From contig JAWKHS010000005.1 in assembly GCA_041394705.1 (NCBI GenBank), positions 186,001-250,000 on the forward strand: a DNA stretch of 64,000 nucleotides, read 5' to 3'. The translations under genes and the position numbers were made by a program. A model generated the notes under the pieces. The model saw nothing but the letters and a program-made list of their open reading frames with translations, was not told the DNA's origin and did no database searches. Positions 7,803 to 15,584 of this stretch are shown piece by piece; positions within the stretch are counted from its first letter, which is position 1, and every line of letters begins with the position of its first letter. Origin of the DNA: Vicinamibacterales bacterium. GTDB taxonomy: Bacteria > Acidobacteriota > Vicinamibacteria > Vicinamibacterales > UBA2999.

Positions 7803-10180
7803 CGCAGGCGCCGCTCTATGCCGGCCTCGGCCTCACGATGCTCGCGACGCTGCTCGTCGAGATCGTGGACAGCCGCCTCCTGTCGGTCGTCACCTGGTAT
7901 CACCTCTCGTTCGTGGCCATCTCGGTCGCCATGCTCGGCGCGGCGGCCGGCGCCGTCGCGGTCTTCGTCTCGCCCGGGCGCTTCCCCGTCCACGACGGCC
8001 CGCGCCAGCTCGCGGCGTGGTCGGGACGCTTCGCGCTGGCGATTCCCCTCTCGCACCTGCTGTCGCTGGCCATGCCGATTCCGGGCGGCCAGCAGTGGAC
8101 GGCGATGGACCTCGTCGTCCTGGCCCTGGCGCTCGCGGTCGTGACGTTGCCGTTCGCGCTCGGCGGCGTGGTCACGACGCTGGCCCTCACGCGGGTCCCT
8201 GCCCCGGTGGGCCGTCTGTACGCCTCGGACCTCTTCGGCGCGGCGCTGGGCTGCATCGCCGCGGTCGTCCTCCTGGACGCCACGAACCTGAGCGCGGCGG
8301 CCTTCGCGGCGTCGGGCATCGCCGCGCTCGGCGCACTCGCGTTCCGGCGGGCCGCCGGTCTTCCGGCCGGCATCCTCGTGCCGGCCACGCTGGCCCTGGC
8401 GGGCGCGGCCTTCGCCGGCAACGTGCGCAGCGAAGCCATCCACGTCCTCTACCCGAAGAACCGCCTCGCCTGGACCCAGCCGGTCATGGACAGCCTGTGG
8501 AACAGCCACGCGCACATCCTGGCCTTCCAGCCGGCGCGGGGTCCGGCCTTCTACTGGGGCGGCGGCGAGGGCGCGGCGCAGTTCACCAACAACCAGTCGA
8601 TCGTGCTCGTGGACGGCGAGGCCGGCACCCCCATGACCGAGTGGGACGGCCGGCCGGAATCGCTCGACTGGGTGGCCTACGACGTGACGGCGCTGCCGTA
8701 CCACCTGCGCAAGCGCGGCCAGGTGGCGGTGGTGGGCGTCGGCGGCGGCCGGGATGTGCTGGCGGCGATCTGGAGCGGCAGCCCCTCGATCACGGCCGTC
8801 GAGATCAACAACAACGTCGTGGCGCTCCTGACCGAGTACCACCGCCGCTTCACCAGGCTCGCCGACCATCCAGGCGTCACGCTCGTCCACGACGAGGGGC
8901 GGGCGTTCCTCACCCGCTCGCCGGACCACTTCGACGTGCTCCAGATGTCGCTGGTCGACACGTGGGCCGCGACCGGCGCCGGGGCGTTCACGCTGAGCGA
9001 GAACGGCCTCTACACCCGCGAGGCCTGGCGCATCTTCCTCGATCGACTCACGCCCACCGGCCTCATCAGCGTGTCGCGGTGGTTCTCGCCGGGCCAGGCG
9101 TCGGAAACGAGCCGGCTCATCGCCCTCGCGGTGAGCGCGCTCCTCGATCGCGGCGTGACGCGTCCGCTCGACCACGTCGCGCTCGTGGCGAGGCACAACG
9201 TGGCGACGCTGCTCGTCTCGCCCTCGCCGCTGAGCGACGCCGACCTGGATGCGATCGAGGCGGTCAGTGGCGCCCGCGGCTTCACCGTGCTCGCCTCCCC
9301 GCGGAGGCCGGTCGCCGACCCGCGCCTCGACGCCATCCTTCGCAGCGGGTCCGACGCGGAGCTGGCGGCGGCCGTCGCGGATCCCACCTTCGACTACGCG
9401 CCGCCTACCGACGCCCAGCCGTTCTTCTTCAACATGCTCAAGCCCGCGGCCTGGCTGCGCGGCGTCACGGCCACCGACGGCGGCGTCATCTCGGGCAACC
9501 TGCGAGCCACGGGCACGCTCGTCGCGATCCTCGGCGTCTCGCTCGTGTTCGTCGCGGCCGCCATCGTGCTGCCGCTGGCGCTCGGGGGGCGTCCGGCCCT
9601 GCCGGGCGGCAGCCTCGCCGCCGGGCTCGCCTACTTCTCGGGCATCGGCGTGGCGTTCATGTGCGCGCAAGTGGCCTTCCTCCAGCGCTTCTCGGTGCTC
9701 CTCGGCCACCCGACCTACGCGCTGGCGGTGGTGCTCTTCTCGATGATCCTGTTCGCGGGCGCCGGCAGCTGGATCTCCGAACGCGCCGTCGGGGACGGCA
9801 CCCGGCGATTCGCCGCCGCCGTCTGGGTGCTCGCCGCGGGGCTGGCAGCCACGGCCCTGGCCGTCGCGCCCGTGTCGGCCGGGGCGGTCGCGTGGCCGAC
9901 CGCGGCCCGCATCGCCACGGTCATCGCCTTCCTGGCTCCGCTCTCGACGCTGATGGGCCTCTGCTTTCCCTACGGGGCGCGGCTGGTGCAGCGGCGCGAC
10001 GAGGCGGCCGTGGCCTGGATGTGGGGCGCCAACGGCGCCGCCGGGGTCGTGGCCTCCATTGCGGCCGTGATGATCTCGATGACGCTCGGCATCGAGGCGA
10101 ACCTGTGGGTCGCCGCGGCGGTGTACGCGATGCTGCCGGCGCTCGCCCACGCCCTCGCGGGTCCGCCGGATCGTCCATGA
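7799..10180 (+). CDS. Polytopic membrane protein with spermidine-synthase-like methyltransferase domain
   Basis: About 793 residues. The N-terminal ~210 residues hold several membrane helices (MLATLLVEIVDSRLLSVVTW, HLSFVAISVAMLGAAAGAVA). The central ~300 residues form a spermine/spermidine-synthase Rossmann domain with VAVVGVGGGRDVLAAI, the acidic pair TAVEINNNV and a VDTWAATGAGAFTLSENGLY segment. The C-terminal ~230 residues return to membrane helices. Canonical SpeE is soluble and ~280 residues, so this is a membrane-embedded relative; true polyamine synthesis is doubtful and the substrate unknown. The start is the in-frame GTG at 7799. Its end overlaps the next gene by ATGA. Confidence 0.75.
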   Translation: MTQAPLYAGLGLTMLATLLVEIVDSRLLSVVTWYHLSFVAISVAMLGAAAGAVAVFVSPGRFPVHDGPRQLAAWSGRFALAIPLSHLLSLAMPIPGGQQWTAMDLVVLALALAVVTLPFALGGVVTTLALTRVPAPVGRLYASDLFGAALGCIAAVVLLDATNLSAAAFAASGIAALGALAFRRAAGLPAGILVPATLALAGAAFAGNVRSEAIHVLYPKNRLAWTQPVMDSLWNSHAHILAFQPARGPAFYWGGGEGAAQFTNNQSIVLVDGEAGTPMTEWDGRPESLDWVAYDVTALPYHLRKRGQVAVVGVGGGRDVLAAIWSGSPSITAVEINNNVVALLTEYHRRFTRLADHPGVTLVHDEGRAFLTRSPDHFDVLQMSLVDTWAATGAGAFTLSENGLYTREAWRIFLDRLTPTGLISVSRWFSPGQASETSRLIALAVSALLDRGVTRPLDHVALVARHNVATLLVSPSPLSDADLDAIEAVSGARGFTVLASPRRPVADPRLDAILRSGSDAELAAAVADPTFDYAPPTDAQPFFFNMLKPAAWLRGVTATDGGVISGNLRATGTLVAILGVSLVFVAAAIVLPLALGGRPALPGGSLAAGLAYFSGIGVAFMCAQVAFLQRFSVLLGHPTYALAVVLFSMILFAGAGSWISERAVGDGTRRFAAAVWVLAAGLAATALAVAPVSAGAVAWPTAARIATVIAFLAPLSTLMGLCFPYGARLVQRRDEAAVAWMWGANGAAGVVASIAAVMISMTLGIEANLWVAAAVYAMLPALAHALAGPPDRP

Positions 10181-11496
10181 CCGGCGTGGCCGCCTGGGCG
10201 CTGGTCGCCGTCGCCGCGCGCCTGGCGGTGTCGTGGGCATCGGCGGGCTCCGGCGTGTTCGCCGACATGACGCAGTACCACGCGCGGGCGGTGCTCCTCG
10301 CGCACGGCGCCCCGCTCACCGACGCGCTGCGCGGCCCCGGGTATCCTGCGCTCCTCGCGGTGGCGTACCGCCTGGCCGGGGAGTCGTTCTGGTGGGGGCG
10401 CGTGGCCAATGCCGTGGTGGGCGGCGCGCTGGTGCTCGCCACCGGGTGGCTGGCGCGACGGGCCGGCGCGGGCTCCCGCGCCTGGATCGCGGCGGCGGCG
10501 GTCGCTCTCTACCCGTCCCTCGTGCTCTCGTCGGTGTACCTGATGCCCGAGGGCCTCTACACCCTGCTGGTCGTGGCGGCCCTGGTGTGCCTCGACCACC
10601 GCTCGTCCGGCTGGATCGCGGCCGCCGGGGTCCTGGCCGGCGCCGCCATGCTCACGAGGTCGGTCGGCCTGGCACTCCTGGCGTCGGGAGTGGTCGCCGC
10701 GGCCTGGGCCGTCGTGTACGAGGGCGCGACGCTGCGCGCGGCGGGCACGCGGGTGGCGGTGTTCGTGCTGGCCGCCGCCGTCGTCCTGACGCCGTGGCTC
10801 CTCTTCACCACGCGGGTCGCCGGCGGGCCGGTGCTGGACTCGACGAGCGGCATCAACGTGCTGCTCGGCACCCACGACACGGCCACCGGCCGTCTCGTCC
10901 TGGGGGACGAACCGCGGCTCCGCGCGGCCTTCGTGGACGGATCGGCCTCGCCCGCCGACGGCAACCGCCGCGCGCTGGCGGCGGCCCTGGCGTGGGCGCG
11001 CGCGCACCCCGCGCGCTGGACACGTCTGGCCGTGGCGAAGGTGGCCTACCTGGCCGGCCTGGAGGGCCGTGAGCACGCCTGGGCCTACGGCAACGGCTAC
11101 TTCGGCCCACGCCGTCCGCTCGTCGTGACGGCCTGGGGCGTCGCGCTCGTCCTCGCGTTCCCGGTCCTGGCGTTCGCGGCGCTGGCCGGCCTGGTGGGCG
11201 CGCGGGTGAAGCGCCGGCCCGTGCACGCGGCCATGGCGGGGTTCGTCGTGGCGACGTGCGTCCTGCACGCCCTCAGCTTCGGCGAGAGCCGCTTCCACCT
11301 GCCGCTCGTGCCGATCCTGGCCGTGGCCGCCAGCCTGTCGGTGCCGGGACAGGTCGCCGCGCGCTGGCGGGTCGGCGCCGCCGCGGTCGTCTTCGCGGCG
11401 CTGGCCGTCGCCTGGACGACGCAGGCGGGCGAACTGGTCGGGGCGCTCGCGCGGCTGCGGGCGCCGGACGGCTGGCAGTCGACCCCGCCGTACTGA
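10177..11496 (+). CDS. GT-C family (GT39/ArnT-like) membrane glycosyltransferase
   Basis: A 439-residue polytopic protein with roughly ten hydrophobic segments. An early luminal acidic motif (FADMTQYHARAVLLAHG) sits at the position of the catalytic Asp in GT-C enzymes, followed by GPGYPALLAVAYRLAGESFW and FGESRFHLPLVPILAVAA near the end, both typical of dolichyl/polyprenyl-phosphate-sugar transferases. It probably moves a sugar from a lipid-phosphate donor to an unknown acceptor outside the membrane. The ATG overlaps the TGA of the preceding gene (ATGA at 10177-10180), so the two are translationally coupled and may act together. Confidence 0.72.
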   Translation: MTGVAAWALVAVAARLAVSWASAGSGVFADMTQYHARAVLLAHGAPLTDALRGPGYPALLAVAYRLAGESFWWGRVANAVVGGALVLATGWLARRAGAGSRAWIAAAAVALYPSLVLSSVYLMPEGLYTLLVVAALVCLDHRSSGWIAAAGVLAGAAMLTRSVGLALLASGVVAAAWAVVYEGATLRAAGTRVAVFVLAAAVVLTPWLLFTTRVAGGPVLDSTSGINVLLGTHDTATGRLVLGDEPRLRAAFVDGSASPADGNRRALAAALAWARAHPARWTRLAVAKVAYLAGLEGREHAWAYGNGYFGPRRPLVVTAWGVALVLAFPVLAFAALAGLVGARVKRRPVHAAMAGFVVATCVLHALSFGESRFHLPLVPILAVAASLSVPGQVAARWRVGAAAVVFAALAVAWTTQAGELVGALARLRAPDGWQSTPPY

Positions 11497-11578
11497 TCGC
11501 CACCGGGCGCCGTGTCAGGGCGCGTCGCCGACGCCAGAATCCGCATGTCTCATCAGCCCGCAGTCGACGGGGCAACTG

Positions 11579-13768
11579 TCAACGGACGGCCAGGGTCCGC
11601 TGAACGACGGCACCGGCAGAGGACCCGCCGGCCATGACGGTCACGGAGCCCCGTTCCAGCCGCCAGCCCGACCGCTCCTGATCCCAATAGGCCAGGTCCT
11701 CGGCCCGAAGCGGTATTTGGACCGTCCTCGTCTCGCGAGGTTCAAGGACGACGCGGTCAAAGCCCTTCAACGCCTTTCGCGGCCTCGGCACGGCAGAGCC
11801 GATGTGGCTCACGTACAGCTGAACCACTTCGCCACCCTGTCGAGTCCCGGTATTCGTGACATCCACGCTCACCGTGATCGTTGAGTTCTCCGCGAGCGCG
11901 GACGCACTGAATCGCAGGTTGGAGTAGGCGAAAGTCGTGTAGCTCAGTCCGTAGCCGAATGGGTACAGCGGTTCAGCCGTGGAGTACATGTAGGTTCGGC
12001 CCTTGCGAAGGTCGTAGTCCTCGATCGGCGGTAGTTGCGCGGAGGACTTCGGCCACGTCTGGGTCAGACGGCCGCTCGGATTGTAGGCACCGAACAGCAC
12101 GTCGGCCACCGCGGCTCCTTGCTCCTGCGCCGCATGGGTCGTCCAGAGAATTGCCGGGACGTACTGCTGGGTCCAGTTGATGGCGTACGGAAAGCTCGAG
12201 ACCACGATCACAATCGTTCGGCGATTCGCAGCAAAGACCGTCCTGACGAGGGCCTCGTCGGTGAGTTCCAGCGTGGTACGATCTCGACCTTCCCGTCCTT
12301 CGCCTGGATCCGGACAGGGCTTCGTCGAGTTGTCGGCGTTCACGACCGGGCGCATCTCGAGCGCATCACCGCAGAACGGATGGTTGCCGACGACGACGAT
12401 GGCGACATCGCTGGACCTGGCGGCGTCAACGGCATGGTTGCCCTCGTTGTTCCGCGCGAATTGAACCCGCATGGCAGAACCGACCTTGTCCCGTATCGCG
12501 TCGAGAATAGGAACGGCATACGGCAACGGGCCGCCATACAGATCGATCAGCGTTTGATCGGCGAACCGGCCGATCACGGCCACGCTGCGGATCGACGCCT
12601 GGTTCAGCGGAAGCGTCGCGGCGGAATTCTTGAGCAGGACGATCGATTCGTGCGCGACCTCCCTCGCCACTGCTTTGTGTCGTTCCGTGCTCCAGGGCGC
12701 GGGCTCGCCTGGAGCACCGATCTTGGCGTACGGCACCTGCCCGGGAGGATCCAACAACCCGAGCCGGATGACGGTCCGGAACTTACCGCGAAGAACCCGG
12801 TCCAGGTCCGATTCGCCGAAGGCGCCGGCCTCGAACGCATGACGCACCGCACCCACGACATCGGTTCGGGGCCAGAGGATCTGATTGATGCCGACCCGAA
12901 GGGCCGCACCGATGGCATCGTTCTCGGTTTTGAAGTACCTGTGCTCCGAGACCATGAGCGGAATCGCCCTTGCGTCGGACGAGATGATGCCGTCCGCACC
13001 CCACTCGCCTGCCACGACGTCCCGGAGCGCGTCGTGCACGGTCATCGGCACGCGGTTCATCGCGTTATAGGCAGCCATGACGGATCGCGCGCCTGCCTGA
13101 AACCCCAGGCGGAACGGAAGGGAGTAGTACTCGCGAAACAGGCGCGCATCGAAGTCGGACGATGACGACCCGCGGGTCGTTTCGTTGCTGTTGGCCAGGA
13201 AGTGCTTCATCAACGACGCGACCTGCCAATATCTCGAATCGTCGCCCTGCAGCCCGCGCACGAACGCGGCTGACAGGGTCCCGGTCAAGAAGCTGTCTTC
13301 GCCAAAGCTCTCCTCATTGCGCCCCCACCGCGGATCGCGAGAGAGGTCCGCATTCGGCCCCCACACCACGAGCACGGGCACGTGGTCGTGCTGCGTCACG
13401 TAACGGGCTTCATAGCCTTGCACCGCACCGGCGCGCCGCATCAGTTCCTTGTCCCACGTCGCTCCCATGCCTACGACTTGTCCGAAGGACGTCGTGGGGA
13501 TCCCAGGCGAGTCCGCCGTCGCCTTGCGCACGAGTCCGTGCAGCCCTTCGGAATTGCCGGCGTTTGGGATCCCGAGACGTGGTACCGCCGTGCTGACGCC
13601 AAGGCACGCCAACTTCTCCTCGACCGTCATGAGGGACAAGATGCTGTCGACCCGATCCTCGGTCGAGCTCGTGGCATCGCGGAACGGAAACTCGGCCTGT
13701 GCGCTCGGTCGGACCGACACCGCAGCCAGGAACGCCCCGACGATCATCAGACCGCGTTGGGGGGTCAT
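11579..13768 (-). CDS. Glycoside hydrolase family 3 (beta-glucosidase/xylosidase type), exported
   Basis: 729 residues with a signal peptide (GLMIVGAFLAAVSVRPSAQA). The GH3 N-terminal barrel is shown by RLGIPNAGNSEGLHGLV, GPNADLSRDPRWGRNEESFG and SLMKHFLANSNE, with the nucleophile Asp265 in GIISSDARAI. The alpha/beta sandwich (SIVLLKNSAATLPLN) and a C-terminal fibronectin-III-like domain (VVQLYVSHIGSAVPRPRKAL) follow. It probably removes terminal beta-linked glucose or xylose from plant-type oligosaccharides in the periplasm. Start is the ATG at 13768. Its base composition is visibly less GC-rich and its third positions more mixed than in neighbours, suggesting more recent acquisition. It precedes the D-aminoacylase stop by 11 bases but is downstream on the same strand, so cotranscription is possible. 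Confidence 0.9.
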   Translation of the reverse strand: MTPQRGLMIVGAFLAAVSVRPSAQAEFPFRDATSSTEDRVDSILSLMTVEEKLACLGVSTAVPRLGIPNAGNSEGLHGLVRKATADSPGIPTTSFGQVVGMGATWDKELMRRAGAVQGYEARYVTQHDHVPVLVVWGPNADLSRDPRWGRNEESFGEDSFLTGTLSAAFVRGLQGDDSRYWQVASLMKHFLANSNETTRGSSSSDFDARLFREYYSLPFRLGFQAGARSVMAAYNAMNRVPMTVHDALRDVVAGEWGADGIISSDARAIPLMVSEHRYFKTENDAIGAALRVGINQILWPRTDVVGAVRHAFEAGAFGESDLDRVLRGKFRTVIRLGLLDPPGQVPYAKIGAPGEPAPWSTERHKAVAREVAHESIVLLKNSAATLPLNQASIRSVAVIGRFADQTLIDLYGGPLPYAVPILDAIRDKVGSAMRVQFARNNEGNHAVDAARSSDVAIVVVGNHPFCGDALEMRPVVNADNSTKPCPDPGEGREGRDRTTLELTDEALVRTVFAANRRTIVIVVSSFPYAINWTQQYVPAILWTTHAAQEQGAAVADVLFGAYNPSGRLTQTWPKSSAQLPPIEDYDLRKGRTYMYSTAEPLYPFGYGLSYTTFAYSNLRFSASALAENSTITVSVDVTNTGTRQGGEVVQLYVSHIGSAVPRPRKALKGFDRVVLEPRETRTVQIPLRAEDLAYWDQERSGWRLERGSVTVMAGGSSAGAVVQRTLAVR

Positions 13769-13779
13769 CCGGGAATTGT

Positions 13780-15438
13780 CTAGTGCGCGGCGTAGCCGCG
13801 GCCGCGCAGCGGCTTGCCCGGCCGGGCGCCCGTGTGCTCGCCCTTGTCGATGACCACCACGCCGTTGACGAGCACGTAGGGCACGCCCTTCGCGTACGAC
13901 TTCGGCTTCTCGAACGAGTTGGTCTCGCCGACCGTCGCCGGGTCGAAGACCGCCACGTCGGCGGCGAAGCCCGTCTTCAGCAGGCCGCGGTCGGTGAGGC
14001 CGAGGATGCTGGCCGGCAGGCCCGTCATCTTGCGCACGGCGTCGGGCAGGCTCAGCACCTTCTCGTCGCGCACGTAGTGCCCGAGAACGCGCACGTTGGT
14101 CGAGTAGTTCCGCGGATGCGGCACCCCCGGCGCGTCGAGGTTGATGGCCGACCCGTCGCTCGCCACCGCCACCCACGGAAGCCGCATCACCGCGCGCACG
14201 TCCTCTTCGGACATCGTGTGGAAGATGCCGCTCACGTTGCCGCCTTCCTCCGCCATGATGTCGATGCAGGTGTCCATCGGGTCCGCGTCGCCGCGCAGCT
14301 TCGCGATCTCGGCGATGCGCTTGCCCTCGTACTGGCGGTTCTTCTCCGTGCGGGCCCGCGCGAGGGCGATGCCGCCCCAGCCGCCGTGCTCCTCGGACCA
14401 GGTCTTGAAGTCCTTGTCGGTCTTGAGGCGCGCCCGGGCCGCGGGATCGTTGAGGCGCTCCGCGAACTTCTGCGGGCCGCCCTCGCGCATCCACAGCGGG
14501 AAGAAGGCGCTCCAGCCGTGGAACATCGCCGTGTACGGGTACTGGTTCGCGGTGACGTCGAGCCCCCGCGCGCGCGCCGCCTCGATCTGGTCGATGTAGG
14601 TGCCGATGGTGCCCCAGAGCGGCAGGCCCCGGATCTTGAAGTGGAAGACGTGCACCGGGATCTTCGCCTGCGCGGCGACGCGGATCGCGTAGTCGAGCTC
14701 GCGCTTCTGCTCGTAGCCCTCGCTGCCGATGTGCGACGTGTAGTTGCCGCCGAAGCGGGCCACGGTCCGCGCCATCTCGAGGACCTCCTCGGGATGCTCG
14801 GGGCCGCCGCTCTCGAAGCGGGTCACCAGGCCCCAGGCGCCTTCCTGCATCGATCGCGCGACGTAGTCCATCATCGCCTTGCGCTGGGCCGGCGTGGAAT
14901 CGGCGGTGTCGTAGCCCATCACCACGCGCCGCACCTGCTCGGAGGCGACGTGCGCGATGGTGTTGATCGAGATGCCCTGGCGCTCGAGGCGGGCGAAGTA
15001 CTCGCTGAACGTGCGCCAATCGGGCGTCACGCCGTCCACGCCGGCCTCCTCGAGGTGATCGCGCGGGGCGGGCGACGTGCTCTCGCCGGTCACGTCGAGG
15101 GTGACGCCCTGGCGGACCTTGCTCTGGGCGGTCCCGTCGGCCACGAGCGGCATCTCGGAGTGGGTGTGGAGGTCGATGAAGCCCGGCGCGACCACCAGCC
15201 CGGTGGCGTCGATGGTCCGCCGGGCCGGCTGGCCCGCCAGCTGACCGAGGGCGGCGACGCGGCCGCCGCGGATGCCCACGTCCACGCGCTGCGCGGCCGC
15301 GCCGGTGCCGTCCAGCACCTGGCCGCCGGTGATGAGCACGTCGAACGGCGGGGCCTGTCCGGAGATCGACACGGCCGAGGCCGCGAGCGCGAACCCGACG
15401 GCGAGGCGGCAGGCGGCGGCAGCAGAGATCGAGCGCAT
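13780..15438 (-). CDS. N-acyl-D-amino-acid deacylase (D-aminoacylase), exported
   Basis: 552 residues of the amidohydrolase superfamily. A signal peptide (CRLAVGFALAASAVSISGQA) follows the ATG at 15438, which has a GGGAGGG ribosome site. The metal-binding DLHTHSEM sits in PGFIDLHTHSEMPLVADGT, and VHVFHFKI, MFHGW, FHTMSEEDV and WVAVASDGSAINL are the later His/Asp clusters expected for D-aminoacylases. It would release D-amino acids from N-acyl-D-amino acids, plausibly in cell-wall or D-peptide recycling in the periplasm. It ends 11 bases upstream of the GH3 gene on the same strand. Alternative: a dihydroorotase-like or D-glutamate deacylase subtype. Confidence 0.85.
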   Translation of the reverse strand: MRSISAAAACRLAVGFALAASAVSISGQAPPFDVLITGGQVLDGTGAAAQRVDVGIRGGRVAALGQLAGQPARRTIDATGLVVAPGFIDLHTHSEMPLVADGTAQSKVRQGVTLDVTGESTSPAPRDHLEEAGVDGVTPDWRTFSEYFARLERQGISINTIAHVASEQVRRVVMGYDTADSTPAQRKAMMDYVARSMQEGAWGLVTRFESGGPEHPEEVLEMARTVARFGGNYTSHIGSEGYEQKRELDYAIRVAAQAKIPVHVFHFKIRGLPLWGTIGTYIDQIEAARARGLDVTANQYPYTAMFHGWSAFFPLWMREGGPQKFAERLNDPAARARLKTDKDFKTWSEEHGGWGGIALARARTEKNRQYEGKRIAEIAKLRGDADPMDTCIDIMAEEGGNVSGIFHTMSEEDVRAVMRLPWVAVASDGSAINLDAPGVPHPRNYSTNVRVLGHYVRDEKVLSLPDAVRKMTGLPASILGLTDRGLLKTGFAADVAVFDPATVGETNSFEKPKSYAKGVPYVLVNGVVVIDKGEHTGARPGKPLRGRGYAAH

Positions 15439-15584
15439 GGCTTCCCTCCCGCGCGACAGGGTATCGCGCCAGGCCCACGGGCTGTCACGGAATGTCTCAG
15501 GCCGGCAGGGGCCGGGCCCCGCGGGCGATGCGCGCGGGCTGTTCTGCGACACAATGAACCGCGATGCCCACCACGAGGTTGCCC

